DNA of 64,000 bases, taken from contig CM039137.1 in assembly GCA_022036555.1 (NCBI GenBank), positions 23,871,364-23,935,363 of the forward strand. The letters run 5' to 3'. Below the pieces are notes generated by a model. The model did no database searches. It was not told where the DNA came from and worked only from the letters and a program-made list of their open reading frames with translations. A program made the translations under genes and the position numbers. Numbering within the stretch: position 1 is the stretch's first letter; each line of letters opens with the position of its first letter. This document shows positions 53,459 to 64,000 of this stretch, piece after piece. The DNA is from Microstegium vimineum. Lineage: Eukaryota; Streptophyta; Magnoliopsida; Poales; Poaceae.

Positions 53459-56273
53459 ATGGGGAAGAAGCGGCAGCTGATCTGCCTCGTGGCCGCCGCC
53501 GTCGCCGCCGCGGCCATCCTTCTGACGGGTAACGAAGGGTCTTTACCTCCAATCTGGATCGCCTCGTTTGAGCCGTCTGCCCCCACAGAGCTTTGCTCCT
53601 TTTCGTTTGCCTTAGATGTGCATTGAAATCATCGCTTGCGATTTGTCTGCAGCGTCGGCCAAGAAGTCCGGCGACATCACTGAGCTTCAGATCGGCGTCA
53701 AGGTGTGTGCTCTGTAACCGAGTGAACTCTCTCCGCCCGTTTGACTGCTTGTTATCCTTGCGGATTCTGGCGGATCTGGGGTTCGCCGGTTCGTTCATTT
53801 AGGAAAGATGTTTAGTGACTTTAAAAGTCTGCAGCCTCCGATTTCGTGGGCGTGAGTTGAAATATGCTAGTACCAAGGTTGCCCGTGTTCAGAAAGGGGT
53901 CGGCTTGGATTATTCTAGGATAGCAGGGCACACGGATCTGCAACTGCAAAATCGGTTCCTTTTTCTACCCCTTTAACGCAACATTGTGGAGTCATCGAAT
54001 GCACTTAGGTTCTGTTTAGTTCCATCAGAAATCCAAAATCCAAAATCCCAACTATTTTGGATTCTAAAATCTAGAATGCAAAATATTTCAGTGGACTGTT
54101 TAGTTCCAACCAAAATTTGGCTTATTTTGGATTCCAATGATGGGGATTGTAAGGATGGCACACAAACCAATGTAAAGTTTGGCTTACAAAATCCAAAATG
54201 GAGAATGGACCACTTTTTGCCAAAAATTTTGGGTGGTGTTTAGTTTCATTTTGCAAAATGAAGAGCCAAAATCTAAAATATTCTGGATTCCATGGGAAAC
54301 TAAGGCTCTGTTTAGTTCCAACCAAAATTCAAAATCCAAAATCCCAACTATTTTGGATTCCAAAATCCAGAATGTAAAATATTTTGGTGAGGTGTTTAGT
54401 TCCAACTAAATTTTGGATTCCAATGATGGAGATTGTGAGGATGACACACAAACCAATGCAAAGATTCCCTTATTTTGGCCTCTTGAGTCCAAAATACAAA
54501 ATGAGGAATGGACCACTTTTTGTCAAATATTTTGGGTGGTGTTTAGTTCCATTTTGCTAAATGAAGAGCCAAAACCCAAAATATTTTGGATTCTTTGGGG
54601 AACTAAACAGAGCCTAAATAGGGCCTTAGTTTCACTTGAGTTTTGTTTTATTATGTGTCTTTCAAAGATGAATACTGAAAACGATTGTAGTATTGTTCCT
54701 TGTTCGCTGCTCCTTAAATTCTTGTAGTCGATGATCAAACAAGAAGAGGTCCAAAATTTCCTCTCTCAACAACTAGCCTGTTGAAGATGGTTTCCCTCCC
54801 TATTGCTACCTTTGGGAAAGGACTTTATTGGACTAGTACCTTGTATCAAGATTCTGGACCAGGCTGGGTGATGACTCATAGCCTCTAGTCACAGTCCTGA
54901 AGTTCCCTGTCTGGGGCCTTATTCAAAGGATATATATCCTCTATTTTGGATTATGGCTACCACTTCAAAGTTCAAACAGAAAACTAAAAATCATTGGATC
55001 GTGATAATAAGAAACAAAATGTTTGGTTACAGTCCGATGTGAGAGTTAGGGAGTGTGATAGTAGAGAATGGTGTGTCATTAGGTTCCACTCATTCTTACG
55101 CAATTACAGTACTATCAAATATTTATTTATCAATGGGAATAGGCTGTAGTTTTCTGTTGTTGCTTGTTACATTTTCAAAGGAGGTATCCTTTTGATTCTG
55201 TGTGGCATTGATTTTGTCTTGCTCGTCTTCCTTTCAGTACAAGCCTCAATCATGTACCCTGCAAGCGCACAAAGGAGACAAAATTAAGGTTCATTATCGT
55301 GTAAGTATCTGATCTGTACACTTTTTTTTAGCCTTGCTGTATTTTCCACATTGATTTTTCAGTGATGTAGCCCTGTAAGAGATTTGCTCATGGGTGCTAC
55401 AGATATACAGATATACCTTAACTCACACAATTAATATAGCTATGCAAAAGAACTGTCCTAGTTGCTTGGCAGCAAGATCTTTGTAGATTCAATATCTTGT
55501 CTCATATATGGTTTGCCTTTTCATGTTTGATTAAAGCACTCCTTGATACTTTTACCTGCAACGTCGCTTTCCTCTATCTCTTTCTCTCTCTCTCATTTAT
55601 TTAGCTGAAAGGCTTGATATGCTGCAGGGGGCACTCACTGATGGATCAGTTTTTGATTCTAGCTATGACAGAGGTGACCCGTTTGAATTTACTCTAGGAA
55701 ATGGCCAAGTGATAAAAGGTTATTGTCCTTTACTATAACAATAAACTTTCTATGTTTATCTGTGGTCCAATGTCCATACTAAACTGTATCGGGCTACAAG
55801 CATATGTCATAAAAAAATGGACGAAATGGCATATGCCATTTATATCACACGCAATCTTGAAATCCGCCAACCAACTTTGTTGTTTTCATCTATAGGTTGG
55901 GACCAAGGATTACTAGGTATGTGCGTCGGTGAAAAGCGGAAGCTAAAGATACCCGCAAAGATGGGTTATGGTGAGCGAGGCTCCCCACCGAAGATTCCAG
56001 GTATGGCTGATAATTTGTTTGCTTGCTTGCTGGTTCCATGTGAAGAAATTATTTGTATAGATTCTCTCATCTTCAGCATGGCCATTTTACCACGTCCCCC
56101 GAATGCGCATTTTACAGTCTCATCTATGGTGAGCTGTGTAGGAATACTGATAAAGCTAATAGGAAATTTTGTAATAAATAGGTGGAGCAACTCTGATCTT
56201 CGACACGGAGCTTATCGCTGTAAACGGAAAGACATCCGGTGGTGCACAGGCAGAGAGTGATAGTGAGCTCTAA
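53459..56273 (+). CDS. FKBP15-1: ER-type FKBP peptidyl-prolyl cis-trans isomerase
   Basis: Six exons with GT-AG borders: 53,459-53,528; 53,653-53,702; 55,238-55,300; 55,628-55,718; 55,896-56,000; 56,182-56,273. They encode 156 residues with consistent phases and no break. Residues 1-26 form a signal peptide (KKRQ, then an Ala/Leu-rich core ending ASA). The FKBP domain follows with the drug/proline pocket residues visible: HYRG, SVFDSSYDR, FEFTLG, QVIKGWDQGL, GYGERG, LIFDTEL. The C-terminus is ESDSEL, which resembles the KDEL/NDEL retention end of FKBP15 proteins. Family members catalyse proline isomerisation during folding in the ER lumen. The best match by memory is Arabidopsis FKBP15-1/-2 and animal FKBP2. 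The symbol is by family, not by orthology proof. Confidence 0.92.
54008..54616. mobile_element. Tandem pair of MITEs in FKBP intron 2
   Basis: Two head-to-tail copies of about 300 bp each have GGCTCTGTTTAGTTCCAAC-type left ends (54,008 and about 54,304) and inner repeats of AAAATCCAAAATCCCAACTATTTTGGATTC. The whole unit ends GGGGAACTAAACAGAGCC at 54,616, inverted to the left end. The ends match the hairpin MITE in the AP-4 epsilon intron (38,004-38,079). Confidence 0.8.
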
Positions 56274-56530
56274 TACAAGCAATTGGAGAGTTTCAGCTCC
56301 GCGGGGTGTAGCAACGTCACATAGTTCATTAGATGAAGCGGTTGCTGGCAATTTATGTTTTAGAGATGTCACAAAAACATGTGAGGTTTTGCCCGATGGT
56401 CTAACGACTGCCTATGAGTACTCTCTGAAAACAGTTTCCTTTTGATCCGTATGAAAATTCGATCTGTCTTCAACATTACAGCCTGTTCACTGCTGTTGTT
56501 GCATCGATCCATGTCATGGAAAAAATTTCA
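56274..56530 (+). other. 3' UTR of the FKBP gene
   Basis: Non-coding sequence after the TAA at 56,271-56,273. The poly(A) position is not determined. Confidence 0.4.
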
Positions 56531-59500
56531 AATGTACTAATGAGTGTTGAAACAACATACGTATTTGCCAGAGCCTTGCTTCTCTGATCTTTGTAGCTTT
56601 GCCTTCGCTGATTGCTGTGCGCAGAAGATTGTGTCGACCTCATCACGCGGCGTGCTGCTGCTCAGCCAGAAACATTATTATCACAAGCTGCTGAGACGTG
56701 AACTGGTTGAGTTCAGAATCATAGTACTGTAGAACAGGCCACAGCTGACTGGGACTGTGCGCGGGCAGAGCTGGAGCAGCTTGTGTTGGGATCCCATGCT
56801 GTTTGTCATCGGCGCAAGCGCAAAGGAATACACTCCTCCTAATAAATGATGTGTCTACTGCTGCTGGCAGCAATGCAGCATGGCTCTGCTCTGCTGCGTC
56901 CTCGTCCTCCGGCGACGTGAGCTGCGCCTGTTCTGTTCGTTCGCTCAGGAAACACACGGTAACAGTTCTCGCCCGACGCGATGACGAGGATAACAGCCTT
57001 TAAAACTCAAAAGGCACGATGCATGGCTGCTCCGCTGTCGTCTGGAGCGAGTGCTTTGCTGCCTGACGCAGCATGCGCGTACGTACTGAAGTGTTTTGCT
57101 ACGGAGTACTGTACATCTTTGACCTCAGCAGCCGCTCCGTGCACGCACAGCAGATCGAAGTCCGTGCCGCCAAGTGTGAAGTGCCTGGACCAGTGTCCAG
57201 TGCCATCTGAACGAGCTGTTCAATCGTCTGACGTGTCGATGGAGCACAACGGAGCCGTCTGAAAAAGGTGTTGAGGTTAGCGAGCCTGCTGCACGGACGG
57301 GCACAAAAGGTCTGGACGCGATACGAGACGCCTCGTGTCGGTTCCGGCCTTCTCTAAAAGGCTGCCTCTTTGGCATCCGCTTTGACCAAAATTTCCTACG
57401 TGAAGGACGCCGAGAGTCGTGCAACGTGCATGCAATGCACGGACGCCGCCGTCTCGTCTCTTCAGCCTTCACACCTGACCTGCTGCAGGCTTTGCTTGCG
57501 CTTGCGCTTGCGCTTGCGTTTCAGTTTCGGGTTTCACACGAGTCCACGGCGGCGACATGGGAGTCAAAGCTGGGAGTAAACTGTTAACGCCATCAGCGGC
57601 CTCTGGGTCCAGAACTCCACGGATTTGACGTGCTTGCGCGCATGGGCGGGCGCCGAAACCTTTGCCCCTCCTCCGTCCATGGCTTTGGCGGTCCATGAGA
57701 CCATGACCATGGGTGACGGACGAGACTACTGTTGTTGGCAAGTGCGCGGCGCGGCGTGCTGGAACGAAGAACGCGCCGCGCGACTCCGGTGTCCGGTCCG
57801 CGCTCGCCGTGGCGTCGCGTCCTTTCGGCTTTCGCCACCGGGGGCAAGCGGACAAGGCCTGCCGTTTCCCATCGCGTGCCTCGGACACTGTTCCTGAGCT
57901 GTGCAGCTGGGCTGGCTGCATGCATGCATGGCGCGGAAGCGACGCGACGCACGCCTCGCCGACGACGGCGGAGTGGCAGTGGCGTGCTGTGCTCACACCT
58001 CACGGTCTCACAGAAGAGTCACAGCGAGCGCGCCACACACTACAGCATGCAACACTGTACGTCCTGATGGGCTGCTGATGTCTGCTCCGTGTTTTGTTCT
58101 GTTCATTTCATCGCTCTTCGATCTGGTGCCACGCATAAATGGTACGAGTACGGTGGTGGTGGTAGAACTTGAGCACTGTTCGCCGTTGCTGTGTGCTGTT
58201 ACTACGCTTGGCTTGCATTTCAACTCAACTGTTAGTAACTGTTAGTACGGTCAAAATTACTACGCCCAACTTGTACCTGATTCAGAGGAAATGCTGAAAG
58301 GAAGGAAGGCAGTCCATCATCTTCAATTCAGTGAACACGCCGGCCGGGGGATGGTCCATGATCGAATTCCCCGGCCTCGGATTTCCACTACAGTGACAGA
58401 CAGCAGCAACAGGTGCGCTACTCTCAGGCAGCGATACCGCGCCTGCACCTAGCGCGTACAGTAGCTGCGTAGGATCACCTACTGACTGACGTTCAATTCC
58501 TCTGGCCTTCGAGGACAGTCCAAGCCATGCGCGTTCAATGCTCAACTGAACTGTACTCCTACTTGACGTTTGTACGCAACAGTACAGCCACAGCATCTAC
58601 TCCGTATGCTGGGCTCACGCATCGTGCCGCTGCTGCTCGATCAGGCGTTCACAGACGTACGTACGCCGGACGGGAGCGGAGCACAGAGTCCCTCAGGGGC
58701 TCGATCAGGGCAGCTTGCTTTGCTTTACAGGGCGCTCGAGAGCCGAGTGCTCTGCTTCGCTCACGTACGGCTCAGGATGCGCGATGCAGCTCCTCCTACA
58801 CTAATTTTTACTGGGACGGGAGTGGGAGAATGATGCAATGGCGAGGCTGCGAGTCGCGAGCAGGAGCAGTCACTGATTGGGTTGGGGGCAGGGTCGCAGT
58901 CACAGTCACAGTGCGGTCCTGCCCTACACCATCTACTACGTACTACTACGAGCGGTCTACGACAGCGGCCACAGCGCTGCCTCCTGCAGCGAAACAAGTC
59001 CCAATGGCATCCCTGTCCAATTAGGACAGTAATCACGCCATCACCTCACCTCTCCTCTGCGCCATGTCTCGAGGAACCAGCCGTACGGTGATTCCCGACC
59101 CTAAATTTAACCGCATCAGCCTCTGTTCAGACGCTCGATCACCCTAAATTTACAGCAATTTTTTTTTTAATCTCGGTCTCTACGGCTATACGTAGATACC
59201 AGCTGCAGTGGGTACCAGTACTCCTACTACTCGCTATTCCACCGCACCCCCTTCCTCTCTCTCTGCTCCTCGTCAGCTCAATGATTGGAGGCCATGTTAC
59301 CGAGGAGGAGCAGGCAGCGAGCGGGCAAAAAGATGCCTGCCACACCACAGGCAGAGGCAGGCACCGGTAAAAAAGGCAGCAGCTTTCTCGTCCCCCACCC
59401 CCTCCACATCATCACCAGTGGAGTTGGGAAGCCTAGTAGGAGAGGACGACGACTGCACGTACAACTGCGCACACGGACTGCACTGCACCAGCGGCGCGCT

Positions 59501-60640
59501 CCGGTGACGGTACGGTGTGTGTGTGGAGTCCTAGTCGTCGCACTAGTAGCAACAAACATGTACGGGGTACTGTACTCTCGTAGCTGCTGTGGTTTTGCCA
59601 ATAATTACGTGAACTAATGCATGCAGCCATGATGAGTTGTAAGCAACCGACGACGACGCGATCGCTCGAAAAGACAGCAGCGTTGGATTGGATCCCAGCT
59701 CCGATCGACGCCACGGAGCAGCTGGCGATCCAAGGCGTGCGTACGTAGTACTACTGGAGTACGTTTGGGAGAGATGAGATTGGAGGGTGGGGCCACGCGG
59801 CGGGGGACGTCCATCTATCGCGAATCGCGATCCGGTGGGCGGAAGGTGCAGTGCAGTGCAGTGGTGGCCATGCATGCATGGCGATGGCGATTAGCGACTA
59901 GCGAGCGGTGGTTAGATCTTGACCGGGCGCCACGACCACGATGGATTGGATGGAGAGGGCGAACCAGCCAGCCAGCCGGATTATTTATCTTTTGCGAGCG
60001 GGCGGGCGATCGACGATTAGATTGGCCGCAGGCCCACATGGCGGGCGGGGATAAACTAACCCAACCCCCGCCCTGCTCTGCTCGGTTCGGCGACTTTGCT
60101 GCGATCATGGCGGCGATGAGACGAGACGCCGGGGGCGGGCGACCGGGCGTTGTTTCTTTGTTTAATTAATTATTAATAACTAATAATCAATTAAACTAAT
60201 CATCAAGGGCGGGATGGGCGCGGCGCGCGGGCCGAGGCAATCATTGACAGGGGATTAGTAGATGCCCCGGCCAGCCAGTGCTCTGCTCTCCTCCGTACGC
60301 GGCCAGCGGTTTTTACTGGCTAGCCGCCGGCCGGGGGGAGCTTTCGGGGCGGGGCTGATCCGGACTTGCTCTACAGTAATTCCTATCATCATTGGCAGCG
60401 CTAAACTAATGCTGGGGCACGGAATCATTGTCGAGTTCGAGTTCGAGCTCGTGCGCAGGCGCCGGGTAAAAAAAATGGTAGTACTCAGTACCTAGTACTG
60501 TGCTGCTGCCAGGCGCCGCGACGCGCGACGCAACGCGCGCATCGCATCAACCGGCAATCCGTCAGGTCAGGAATCGATCTCCCTGGCCTTGCGGCGTGCC
60601 AAATGCACAGTTCTGCAGGTATCTGTTCCGACTTCTTCCT
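56531..60640. other. GC-rich gene-poor region
   Basis: No gene can be supported. GC-rich ORFs appear on both strands and in several frames, with no conserved domain. Noted patterns are a GCTTGC hexamer repeat (57,488-57,520), two copies of GCATGCATGCATGGCG (57,919 and 59,868) and a GAGTTCGAGTTCGAGCTCG run at 60,432. It could be upstream regulatory DNA of a gene beyond the window, but nothing here proves it. Confidence 0.4.
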
Positions 60641-62505
60641 GGTAACAGTTTCCTTTGATGAACAGCTCATCTGTTCTCCGAAAGCGTGTACTGTACATGG
60701 TTAAACATTCACGCTCACGCTGTATCTCAACTGCTGCTGTAATCCCTGAATTCTATATAGTATCACCAGTTATTGCTACACTAGCATGCCATGGCAATAA
60801 AACTTGCAGATACTACACAATACACACAGTGCTGTAGTAACTGTTCTGAAACTCCTCCGGATTTATTCCAACCCGGCCCGGCTTAATAAATAACAATAAA
60901 ACTAACAGTGTGTTCCGTTTTTTTTTATGTGGCCTGTCTTTGTTTTCTCTTCATTAGCCCGCAATTAGTGCAGATGTTGCTGACACACAGAGCATGAAGA
61001 CAAGAGATGGTTCCACTGATCGATGAGCTGCATGCACGGTGCATCATCAGCATCACACCTCCACAAACTCATGTAATGTACGGAGTAGTAATAATGTTAA
61101 AGCTTAAATAAAACAAAAGCCGGTCGAGGGAATGGTTGAAGCAAGCAATATACAAGTAGTACGCAGTGACGACCACTAGCTATATACTGTACTTTTGTAG
61201 AAACAAATTAAAACAAAACACGGAACACAAAAGGGCTGCAGATCTGGGATTCAAACAGAGCCGCCCGGCCGTGCTGGAATTGAACCACTTGGCGGCCACT
61301 GCTTGGCGGGCCATATTTGTATATTGGAGTCGACCAAAGGCGCCGTGTGCATGCAGAAAGATGCCACGAGACAGGTGTTTGAACGGGGGGCGACATCCGA
61401 ATACAAAAACTGCCCGCCTTTTTTTTTGGTTTCTAAAGATGCAAACGCCCTTTGCGTACCTGGCATGTCGGCGTTGCTTTGCTGATCACCCTTTTCATCG
61501 TCATCAGGATCAAGTACTACTTTGTATATGTGCTGCTGTCCAAGTGGTATCTAGCTAGCTCATCGACGATCAGCTCAAAATTTTAAACCAAGCTTGTAAG
61601 TAATACTCCGTACTCTTGAAAACGACATGTTTCATCTAGGAGTAGTAGTTCATCTCTCAAGCGCGAATCATTACTAAACACGAAGTTTTTCGTACACAAT
61701 GGGTGGGTTCAGGTTCCTCAACATTTTGAGGCCAGAGGGTGTACAAGAATAGGTCACATCAAACAATGCAGCAGCAGCAGGCCAGCAGCAGCTGGACTGA
61801 TCATTGAGGGTCGGGGTGATGTGATCTGTGACAATTCTAAGGAATCGGGCAGCGGGAGGGTGCAGAGATCGACCTGCACAGCGTCTGCATGCAACAACTA
61901 CTACTACTGTGAATAATGCGCCCACCCAATCCTGCATTGGGAGGAGCTTCGGTTCAACACACCTAATGATTTCCATTCCCGTGTTACTACTCAAAGAAGG
62001 CAAAAAAAAAAAGGGATAGTAGATGATGCTTAGATCCAACATGGAAGCGTGCTCTCGCCCTAGCTTGTCTACAAAGGATTCTGGAGCACAATGAACCAAC
62101 CTCGCTGGTCGCCGCATCACCATCATCATGTGATTACATTACATTACACAAACAAAAAATGTAGGCCAATGATATCATGTTATCCTAGAACTAGAAGCGG
62201 GTCCAGCTGAGGCGAGAAAAAAAATATCTGCACTGCACGGATCTTAAAGACCTTAATTCGACGGCGTGGATGCGCCGGAACGTCCTATTCGCCTATATTC
62301 ATTTCAGAATGAATTTTGGGTGGAACACTGCAGGAATTCGGTGCCCGCAAACTTATTAGCCGACATATACTGTATAGGACCACCTGGGGCTGGGGGCCTA
62401 CGGTCTTGTCCGTGCATGTGTTTTCTCCTGGTATTTAAGAGGCATCTTTTTTAGGAGGAGGAGTATTGATCGGGCCCTGTCATCTCTTGAACGAAGAAAC
62501 TGATG
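60641..62505. other. Gene-free region
   Basis: No gene is seen. It contains an AT-rich stretch, a tRNA-like or SINE-like pol III motif pair near 61,240-61,300, and the ORF 61,674-62,129 on the minus strand, which has no recognised domain. Confidence 0.4.
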
Positions 62506-63230
62506 CTACAGGCTACTAGCTGCCTAGCTGGTGTCCAAACAAAGTTGAAAGAGAAACGTTTAAGATTTGGACACATAATATAGATTAAAATAATAATTAA
62601 TTACACAGTTTATCTGGAATTGGAGAGACGAATCTTTTAAACCTAGTTACTTTATGATTGGACAATAATTACCAAATACAAACAAAAATACTACAGTGTC
62701 ATTTTGCATTTTGGTTTTGGATCTAAACACCCCAAAATCAAGACGGTATCTCTTTTGGGTGGGATGGATAGATGGAGGGAAGGGAAATCGATATATAGGT
62801 TCCTGTTTGGATCTCTACTACAGTTGAGAAGATATGATAAAAAGGCAGCTCCAACAGAGCAGCTGATCGTCAGGCTGAGTAGAATATGCCAAATTGACAC
62901 TGAAATCATACACGCACGCACGCAGAAGATCATTGAGATAGAGCAGCCTAGAAGGACAATGCTCTTCTTCACGTGGGCCCCACACGAGATGCTGCAGGCG
63001 AAGGGAGGCAAAACGCGCTCGAGTTTTCAATTCGTCTCGACGGAGACTGAGGAACTAACTATTAGCTGCAAAAATTAGACCAAAACAGCATGCTAATTAT
63101 TAGCTGGAGGCTACTAACTATTCTTTTTCATTAGCATACCTGAAGATGCTAATATAGTTCATATGTACTTTTAACTTACTACCCAACCATCCATTAGCAT
63201 GTAGATCCAAACATGCTCTAATAAAGCCTT
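62506..63230. repeat. MITE-like repeats
   Basis: GTGTCCAAACAAAGTTGAAAG and later GATTGGACAATAATTACCAAATACAAAC...ACTACAGTGTCATTTTGCATTTTG are repeated sequences typical of sorghum-group MITEs. The later block is bounded by GGATCTAAACA and GTAGATCCAAACATGCTC ends. Exact borders are unclear. Confidence 0.5.
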
Positions 63231-63441
63231 TATTTTTATTCAATAGCCATCCCAGGAAGGCATAAACGGAGCGAAGGTTTCAGGGTTTGCAAACTTAATC
63301 TGGCTTGTTGCTTAGCTCTGATCTCTGAATTGCAGATTTGCAAGGGAATTGAAGCGTTATTCCAGCCATCATCACTGCCGCTGACATCATTCTGTCAGCA
63401 CTGCGAACCACATACTCCCAGCAGAAAACTACACATGATTT

Positions 63442-63444
<3 letters not shown>

Positions 63445-63497
<53 letters not shown>
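63445..63497. repeat. TA dinucleotide microsatellite
   Basis: An uninterrupted (TA)n of about 26 units. Confidence 0.95.
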
Positions 63498-63498
<1 letters not shown>

Positions 63499-63710
63499 CC
63501 CCTACTGAATTACTAAATGAGCCCATATGTCAACCTCGTGCCAGCGGTACGAATTACTTCTATAATTCTCTCTATTCCGAATTATAAATTAATTTAATAA
63601 TTTGGTTGGTACAGTTATTTGTCATACAGTTAGATAGAAAGTTTTTTTCTCAAATATGATAAAAATTTATGTATCATTATAATTAAGGTAGAAAACTTTG
63701 ATACAATCAA

Positions 63711-63970
63711 TGTTGAGAATGACGACGGATATACGGCGAAGAACACAAGATCAAACCACATCGAGACACAAGATTTAACGTGGAAAACCCCTCCAATGCG
63801 AAGGGGAAAAACCACGGGCGCCAGCCAGCAAACACTCCTCACTATTATCAAAAGTCGGTTACAACGCCGTGCGGCGGCCTACAAGAATAATGAATGACTT
63901 GGTGTCGGTGGAACCCTAGCGACGAGGTCCGACCTTTATCTTGGACTGTTAATTTGGAACATATTCAACA
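63711..63970 (-). repeat. Short Copia-type LTR remnant
   Basis: TGTTGAGAATG at 63,711 and CATATTCAACA ending at 63,970 are inverted ends of a 260-bp LTR. Its interior has AACACAAGATCAAACC and ATTTAACGTGGAAAACCCCT, as in small grass Copia LTRs. To the left, on the minus strand, TTGTATCAAAG resembles a decayed tRNA-Met primer site (TGGTATCAGAG), so this would be the 5' LTR of a minus-strand element with no internal domain preserved. Flanking bases show no duplication. Confidence 0.55.
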
Positions 63971-64000
63971 AACTCCACCTTGAAACGCTAAAGAACTTTC

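Noticed and set aside
53187..53798. A minus-strand ORF of 203 codons over the FKBP first exons
   Set aside because: It is antisense to a well-supported gene with correct splice sites.
57469..58078. Several overlapping ORFs on both strands
   Set aside because: All are Arg/Ala/Ser/Pro-rich with no conserved motif, as expected for GC-rich non-coding DNA.
61674..62129. A 151-codon minus-strand ORF
   Set aside because: No recognisable domain, odd composition, and no supporting splice or conservation signal.
1..64000. Conserved microRNA precursors
   Set aside because: I scanned for a set of well-known grass mature miRNA sequences by eye and saw none; lineage-specific ones cannot be excluded.

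Overview
The window is plant nuclear DNA, almost certainly from a grass of the sorghum/maize group (Andropogoneae). Two things point there: introns with GT-AG borders and many short MITEs of the Tourist, Stowaway and hAT types, and grass-type LTR retrotransposon families. The species is inferred, not proven.

Positions 1 to about 28,040 are a stack of nested transposable elements. The oldest visible layer is a minus-strand Copia element of SIRE/Maximus type: LTR, tRNA-Met primer site, gag, protease and integrase. Its LTR has been split twice. A Helitron (15,871-25,131) landed beside the LTR TATA box, and a solo LTR (25,193-27,242, target duplication CGCTC) landed a few dozen bases further on. 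The Copia integrase/RT region is cut at 11,259/11,260 by a minus-strand Ty3/gypsy element of the Tat lineage (1-11,259, left end outside the window). A second solo LTR (2,558-5,508, target duplication ACAGC) sits inside the Tat RNase H domain. All coding regions here are broken by stops and frameshifts.

Positions 29,600-56,500 are the genic part, with three confidently recognised genes, all on the plus strand. They are a PQBP1-type double-WW splicing-associated protein (CDS 30,151-34,860), the epsilon large subunit of the AP-4 vesicle coat adaptor (36,807-44,677), and an ER-type FKBP peptidyl-prolyl isomerase (53,459-56,273). A glycine/asparagine-rich single-exon ORF (51,230-51,919) is a plausible fourth gene. 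The PQBP1 and AP-4 epsilon genes each lack exactly one base at a run of four G, so as written both frames break. The shared pattern suggests consensus errors, but true null alleles are not excluded. Introns and spacers carry many MITEs, including a tandem pair in the FKBP gene.

Positions 56,500-64,000 hold no gene I can support. The region is GC-rich up to about 60.5 kb, contains RY motifs, MITE fragments and a TA microsatellite, and ends with a short Copia-type LTR remnant (63,711-63,970). The genes do not form an operon or pathway; their functions (splicing/transcription, vesicle sorting, ER protein folding) are independent.
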